A stretch of 64,000 nt of DNA from Gigantopelta aegis (lineage: Eukaryota > Mollusca > Gastropoda > Neomphalida > Peltospiridae): the NCBI RefSeq assembly GCF_016097555.1, contig NC_054701.1:30677707-30741706 (forward strand). Reading direction: 5' to 3'. The position numbers and the translations under genes were made by a program. Positions within the stretch are counted from its first letter, which is position 1. The number at the start of each line of letters is the position of its first letter. Positions 58,321-64,000 of the stretch are shown in pieces. The notes below the pieces were generated by a model. It was given only the letters and a program-made list of their open reading frames with translations, did no database searches and had not been told where the DNA came from.

Positions 58321-61300
58321 TCACTTCCGTGGTGTAAAGTTGAGGTAAATGCCATCTTCTGAACGGAGTACGACTTCCGAGACGGCAACAGGCGTCCTTT
58401 TGGGGTCATCCTTCACATGGAATCTGGAACAATATAATAATAACAATAACGATTATGAAGATGACAACGATGTTGATGATAAAAAGCTCCGTATAAAGGG
58501 TTTGCGTTCCGAGGAAATGGGGTTGTTGAGACCTTAAAATGACTACTGTAGGCCTAAACCTTTTTTGCGATTGTTACGGAGACATTTTTCTTTACTGTTT
58601 CCTCATACAACTGAATACCATAAAAAAAAACCCACCCCCAAACACAAACCCCTTAAAACTCAACAACAAACCAAAGCCCCCAAACACCCACCCCAATACA
58701 ACAAACCCCACCCCCCAAAAAAACCCCACTAACCCAACCCCCTAAAAAAAAAACCCACTCCAGCCCCCGCTATTCTAAGTCACGCACACATATATGTACC
58801 TGTCCGTAACGTGAGAATTGTGAACTGGAATGCATATAATTGTTCCACTCCAAAACATCAAATCTCCGAGTTTGCCAAGTAATAAATTCGATCCTGATTT
58901 GATATTAATATTTCCTAATAATTTCAATTCTACCCTAGACGTGTTATCTTTCGTAATCTTTACATTAATGTTACCAAAACAAAATGTCTTACACAAATGA
59001 AAAATATTATACTCACTTCATTACGATATGACTGATAAACACTTTGATTTCGTTCATGGCAAAGTTCTGACCTATGCAGTTTCTAAATTGAAAAAAAGGA
59101 GGAGAAAGTCACAGGCGTATTTCAATACATAAAGGACATTTAAATAATGGACAATACTAATTGTCATAAGCTTATTAACATTTTATACGGATTCACATTG
59201 TGACAAAGATTATATTAGACAGTCACACAGACCATCACTGTTACGTAGCATATTTACGTGATTACAAGCACCGTGTGAAAAATACAGTCGGATTTTTTAA
59301 GAATGCGTTTTGTGAAAAATGAGGCCCAACAAAGCCAAATGCGTTTACTTACGACAACAGAAAAAGCGCTGGTAGATGTTTACTATATGTGTGTACGCCC
59401 TTCATCTCATTGTATTTGAAAGTATTACTATCACTAATGTACAAGTGCATTGATAATTTGATAATAATACTTGGGGGGAGGGGGGGGGGGGGGAATCAGT
59501 CATACGAATACACACACATCATATCATCAGCTCGGGGAACATTTTGTTCAGTATCGCATCGCAATTCGACACGCGAGTTTCAAAGATATCGCTAATCGCT
59601 AATCACGATTTTGAAAACAAAGTATTCCCTACCTGAGGTCTCACTTTTGAACCAAGTGGACCTTTTTCTATTTTGTTTTTGCACCACCAGAAACTCGATA
59701 TGTATAAACCTGTATGTTTTAGTTCTGAAAGCGGACCATTTGCTTCAGCGGGGGTGGGGTGGTGGGGGGGGGGAGGGGGTGGGGTGGGTGGTGGTGGTGG
59801 TGGGGGTGGGTGGGGGTGGTGGGGGTGTCCGAACCCCCCTAACCTACGCCCCTGTGTCAGACACGATTAGCAGCAAGGGATCTTTTATATGCACCATCCC
59901 ATAGACAGGATAGCAGATACCACCGCCTTTGATGTACCGGTCGTGGTGCACTGGCTGAAGCGAGAAATAGCCCAATAACGTTGACACGGGAAACTAATGG
60001 CAAATGCAAACTGTAGAAGCAGAATCTATAAAGAACTTACCTGGGGCCCGCCGAAAATGGGACAAAACAGTAGGGATCTCTTGCGCCAAAAGTTTCAGGT
60101 TCGAATCTCTCTGGTCGAAATTCCTGAAACACAAAATGTATAATTACATACACATCTACATGTATATGGTACGGGCGAGTATAGTTTAGTAACGAATGCA
60201 CATTCACCTGAGCAATATTTTTGGAAATAATAACATTCAATCAGGCCCGTATATAGGATATTTCGAGGTATAGGGTACAGATGTTTGGTCCCAGAAAATG
60301 AATTTTTTATTGACGACTGACAACTTGACGTCTACAGAAAGGCGTACGAGGGTCCTCTATCTAGAGCTATTGTAGGATGAAATAATTTTAAACAACTGAG
60401 CCTCGCTGGTTCGTATGACTGTAAAACGGGCTGTGTTAGCAGTATAGAATGGTCCTAACCAACACCATTAGTCCTGGGTATTCAATTCATTTATTTAAAA
60501 CATAATAATAATAATAATAAATAAATATATTTTTCTATTAGTAGCAAGGGAGCTTTTATATGTACCACACCACTAGAGCACATTGATTATTAATCATCGA
60601 CTATTGGATGTCAAACATATGTCCATTTTGACAGTCTTCGAGAGGAAACCCGCTACATTTTTTTCATTCGTAGCAAGGGATCTTTTATATGCACCATCCC
60701 ACATACAGGATAGCACATACCACGGCCTTTGATATACCAGTCGTGGTGCACTGGCTAGAGCGAGAAATAGCCCAATAGGCCCACCGACGGGGATCGATCC
60801 TAGACCGACCGCGCATCATGCGAGCGTTTTCTCACTAGGCCACTATTTGGTAGTAATGCTAATATGAATAAATGTTGTTATCCAGATTCAGGCATTCGTT
60901 TAATTCGGGCAAAAGCCAGCCTGTTCCCTACAAAAATGTGAGCCCGTACGCCTATGACTGGACTGCACCCCGCCCTCTCTTTAGAAAGACGTACAGTTAC
61001 ACGATAATACTATACACACCTACCTCTGGATCCTTCCACACATGGGGGTTGCGATGTATGTTGTAGATAGGAATGTCAATGATTACTCCTTTAGGCAAGA
61101 ACACTCCCTCAATCTCTATGTCCTCTGTCAGTTCACGGCTTATAGCAGGAACTGGTGGGTACATTCGCATGCACTCTCGAATAAACATTGGCATGTACGT
61201 CATTTTAGCAAAATCGCCCCTTAAAAAAGAAAGTAAACGAAATATATATATATATATATATTCATTTGAAATTTAAATTTGTCAAAACCTATTGCATTTA

Positions 61301-61811
61301 ATTAACATAAAATCGACCATGGTGGACATACTATCTTACTGATTTGTTGAAAGGGTATTGAAGGTTTAATGAATGCTATACCATACACTGAATTTGATAC
61401 GTCCAGTTTCACAGACAGTAGTGAGGGGATTCGGGGGTGGGGGAGGACGTGTAGAATGAAATATTGATAGTAAATCAGCCACTGATTTTGTTATATTCCT
61501 GACGTTGATTTAACTTTGGCTCCGATCGGATCCGCGAAAAAACCCCGAGTCTCGCCCCCCACACCACCCCACTCCGAGACAGGAGACAATAATGAATCCA
61601 ATATTAATAGCCTACAGATTACAAAGTCTAATTAATTTGTCTCGGTGAGAGTGGGGTGAGAGGGTGGCATGTTTGATATATACACACCATTCAATTTCTT
61701 CTCTGTCTCCCAACACGTCGAGTACCTCTTCTCGAACTCTCTCCTGTTCCTCGGGATACTTTCCTAGACAGTACAGAATCCAGCTAATGGCAGACGACGT
61801 TGTATCATGGC
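58321..61811 (-). CDS. Cytochrome P450, CYP4-like, 3' half (5 exons)
   Basis: Exons on the minus strand: 61811-61688, 61219-61024, 60123-60041, 59082-59017, 58423-58321. All junctions are GT/AG and in phase, giving about 190 residues to the stop at 58321-58323. Visible in order: I-helix oxygen-binding GHDTTSSAISW, the EIEW junction, K-helix ECMR within FIRECMRMYPPVP, PERF in EFRPERFEPETFG, and the haem loop FSAGPR|NCIG with the axial Cys coded at the start of the fourth exon. These match CYP4-type monooxygenases, which are membrane-bound in the endoplasmic reticulum and often hydroxylate fatty acids or related lipids; the substrate here is unknown. The part before the I helix (about 300 residues) is not found between 61812 and 64000 and probably lies beyond the window. 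Introns carry SINEs, a G-rich run and the ~200-bp duplication, but no lesion is seen in the exons. Confidence 0.9.
59862..59985 (-). mobile_element. SINE family B fragment in a P450 intron
   Basis: It contains only the central body (AGATCCCTTGCTGCTAATCG on the minus strand) up to GGGCTATTTCTCGCTTCAGC. G-rich DNA precedes it (59749-59826). Both ends are truncated. Confidence 0.7.
60530..60840 (-). mobile_element. SINE family B copy in a P450 intron
   Basis: It has head (GATCGATCCCCGTCGGTGGG), body and a tail near ACCACTAGAGCACATTGATT. A second short piece of body (TAGCAAGGGAGCTTTTATAT, 60541-60560) precedes it, suggesting an internal duplication. Confidence 0.75.
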
Positions 61812-62043
61812 CTGTAATATGAAACGGGTCAAATGATTGACTAATTTTAAAATCCTACTGAATAGCCTATACTTCACGACACAAATGCAACTACATATGC
61901 TTTTTAATAGCAGTGACGTTTCTTCTTTAGGTACGAGGAAAAAACAAGTAAAGTAACAACAGCTTTTAAAATAAAATAAAGACAGAACTGTAGCTAAACT
62001 AAAAGAAATTTTGTTTTTAAAAGAAGACAGAATCGCGGCAAAT

Positions 62044-62567
62044 TAAAGGCATACTGTCACGGATTTAAGGACCTTATTTCTCTAAAAATGGATAATAACT
62101 AAAAATTACACTCATTGTTGGAAACCAAATCTAGCTATTGCATCACCTTAACTGAACCATGATGGAGTGAAATACATGTCAACTCTATTGGCAATTTTAG
62201 TTTTTGAATTATGGACCATTGCCATAATTCAATTATTTTTACAAAATATCATTAATAAATTAGTTTTAGTGGTTATGAAGATGGTTGAATACAGTACATT
62301 TAGGGACAAATCAAATTATGTTTGTTTAGGTAATACTTTGTTAGACCATTAAATAAAAAAAAGAGTAAAGTTTGTTTTATTTAACGACGCCACTAGAGCA
62401 CATTGATTTTTTTTATCTTATCATCGGCTATTGGACGTCAAACATATGGTCATTCTGACACTGTTTTTTAGAGGAAACCCGCTGTCGCCACATAGGCTAC
62501 TCTTTTACGACAGGCAGCAAGGAGACCATTAAATAGGTCAGTGGTCTGTAACAATATGCCTTTAAAA
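62044..62567. mobile_element. MITE with AAAGGCATA ends, split by a SINE
   Basis: Left end TAAAGGCATACTGTCACGGA; right end on the opposite strand TTTAAAGGCATATTGTTACAGA. Between them a 5'-truncated minus-strand SINE (62356-62522) is flanked by perfect 13-bp duplications AGACCATTAAATA (62343-62355 and 62523-62535). Without the SINE the element is about 345 bp and has no real ORF. Confidence 0.8.
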
Positions 62568-62646
62568 CATGTTGTTTCTAGTAAGTCAAAATGCGGACTT
62601 TAAATCAACATCACTCATGCTTTTCATGTCACATCTTCAAGCATAT

Positions 62647-64000
62647 ATACTCTTCAAAAAAAGAAACGCAAAAGGGTACAAATGGGTTATAACTCCGATT
62701 TTATGTTTCCTACCGGTTCATGCTTTGTGAATATAAGGTCATTGCATGTCCCAAACACATTCCCACGGTTACATTCGATAAAACGCAGCTACTGTACAAT
62801 AAAGTTCCAAAATGTGAATATTCGCAAAAACGCAGCCACGTGCAAACCATGTCACCACTGCACGTGCGTTGTCTGCACGTGCAACATGAACACCGACAGT
62901 ATAAAAGTGCAGGGTGTTCGCTTGCCTGGCCTCTGTATCTGGCCGACAGTTGACAATCCAGGACATGCCACGTCTCAGTGAACCGCAGAGAAACAATGCC
63001 ATCGGCCGACTAGACGCAGGCGAATCCAGAACGGCCGTTGCCAGGGCATTCCATGTGTCCCCAAGCACCATCTCCAGACTGTGGGACCGTTACCAGCAAC
63101 ATGGATCAACACGTGACCTCCCTAGATCCGGTCGACCACGGGTCACTACCCCCGGGCAGGACCGCTACATCCGGGTACGCCACCTTCGGGAACGATTGAC
63201 TACTGCCACCTCCACAGCCGCAGCAATACCAGGTTTGCGCAGGATATCCGACCAGACCGTACGGAACCGCCTACGTGAGGTAGGAATTCGTGCCAGACGT
63301 CCAGTTCGAGGTGTCATCTTAACACCACAACACCGTCGACTCCGACTGCAGTGGTGCCAGATTCATCGACAATGGCCTCAACTGCGATGGAGACAGGTGT
63401 GGTTCAGTGACGAGTCCCGATTTCTGCTCCGACGTCATGATGGAAGATGTCGCGTGTATAGGCGTCGTGGTGAACGTTATGCGGCAAACTGCGTGCAGGA
63501 AGTGGACAGATTCGGCGGGGGTAGTGTCATGGTGTGGGCAGCCATCTCACACACTGGCAGAACTGACCTGGTCCACGTGCAGGGCAACCTGAATGCACAG
63601 GGCTACATTGACCAGATCCTCCGGCCACACATCGTTCCAGTTATGGCCAACGCCAACGCAGTGTTCCAACATGACAACGCCAGGCCTCACACGGCACGTC
63701 TCACAACGGCTTTCCTACAGAACAACAACATTAATGTCCTTCCTTGGCCATCGATATCACCGGATTTGAACCCAATTGAGAATCTATGGGACGAGTTGGA
63801 CCGACGCCTCCGACAGCGACAACCACAGCCCCAGACCCTGCCCGAGCTGGCAGCAGCCTTGCAGGCCGAGTGGGCCACCATCCCCCGGGACGTCATCCGT
63901 ACTCTGGTTGCTTCAATGGGCAGGCGGTGCCAGGCAGTTGTCAACACACGCGGAGGCCACACCCGGTATTGACTCCAGATGACCTTGACCTTGGTGGTGT
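62647..64000 (+). mobile_element. Tc1-like DNA transposon, right end outside window
   Basis: The probable left inverted end starts at the TA near 62646 (TACTCTTCAAAAAAAGAAACGC). About 320 bp of leader precede an intact transposase ORF. The right end is beyond the window, so the inverted repeat and TA duplication could not be compared. It lies upstream of the visible P450 exons, on the opposite strand, probably within that gene's intron. Confidence 0.8.
62965..63972 (+). CDS. Tc1-like transposase, DD34E, intact
   Basis: The chosen start (62965, MPRLSEPQRNNAIGRL) gives 335 residues; an in-frame ATG 17 codons upstream is possible but is less like the family's N terminus. The N-terminal part holds paired-type helix-turn-helix DNA-binding sequence (AVARAFHVSPSTISRLW) and a GRPR motif. 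The catalytic triad is D149 (WFSDESRF), D237 (FQHDNARPH) and E272 (LNPIENLWDE), with 34 residues between the last two, i.e. DD34E. It cuts and pastes its own element at TA sites. No stop or frameshift is present, the length is usual for the family, and the G+C is well above the surroundings. Both suggest recent arrival. Confidence 0.95.
   Translation: MPRLSEPQRNNAIGRLDAGESRTAVARAFHVSPSTISRLWDRYQQHGSTRDLPRSGRPRVTTPGQDRYIRVRHLRERLTTATSTAAAIPGLRRISDQTVRNRLREVGIRARRPVRGVILTPQHRRLRLQWCQIHRQWPQLRWRQVWFSDESRFLLRRHDGRCRVYRRRGERYAANCVQEVDRFGGGSVMVWAAISHTGRTDLVHVQGNLNAQGYIDQILRPHIVPVMANANAVFQHDNARPHTARLTTAFLQNNNINVLPWPSISPDLNPIENLWDELDRRLRQRQPQPQTLPELAAALQAEWATIPRDVIRTLVASMGRRCQAVVNTRGGHTRY

Overview
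The window looks like nuclear DNA from a mollusc, probably a gastropod. The genes are split by introns with GT/AG boundaries. The intergenic DNA is AT-rich and crowded with tRNA-headed SINEs of a kind common in molluscs, foldback MITEs, microsatellites and long G or C runs. No prokaryotic organisation (operons, ribosome binding sites, CRISPR) is seen. The taxonomic call is an inference from the repeats and from the animal gene families present.

Left part (1-14 kb). A 123-bp satellite array runs off the left edge. It is followed by a tandem segmental duplication, scattered SINEs, the first coding exon of an unrecognised minus-strand gene (4920-5242), and two weak minus-strand exon candidates (an Ig-like one near 11.0 kb and a membrane, tetraspanin-like one near 12.7 kb).

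Middle (14.1-35.2 kb). One plus-strand gene fills this stretch: a secreted DNase I family nuclease whose eight coding exons join in phase to give 279 residues with all family catalytic residues present. Its introns are swollen. Intron 1 is almost entirely a ~2.9 kb CAT/CCA trinucleotide repeat. Intron 4 (12.2 kb) holds an antisense, decayed, nearly full-length non-LTR retrotransposon with gag, endonuclease, reverse transcriptase and RNase H.

35-48 kb. This is mobile-element debris (palindromic MITEs, long inverted repeats, short tandem repeats) around a broken SLC17-type transporter. That copy keeps membrane segment 1 and the last segments, lacks the middle of the fold, and carries a nonsense codon and a frameshift. 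A nested SINE-in-SINE insertion and an unrecognised 192-codon ORF follow.

48-55 kb. Two minus-strand paralogues encode ApaH-like (Ap4A-hydrolase-type) metallophosphatases. Each coding sequence is a single exon preceded by a 5' UTR intron.

58-64 kb. The 3' half of a minus-strand CYP4-like cytochrome P450 spans five exons from the I helix to the stop; its 5' exons lie beyond the right edge. A Tc1-like DD34E transposon with an intact transposase ORF sits at the edge. The genes are functionally unrelated neighbours, and nothing suggests an operon-like system. The points most worth checking are the tandem ApaH-like phosphatases, the collapsed SLC17 locus, several unnamed dispersed repeats (one with peptide-level conservation), and the load of insertions carried by an apparently intact DNase gene.
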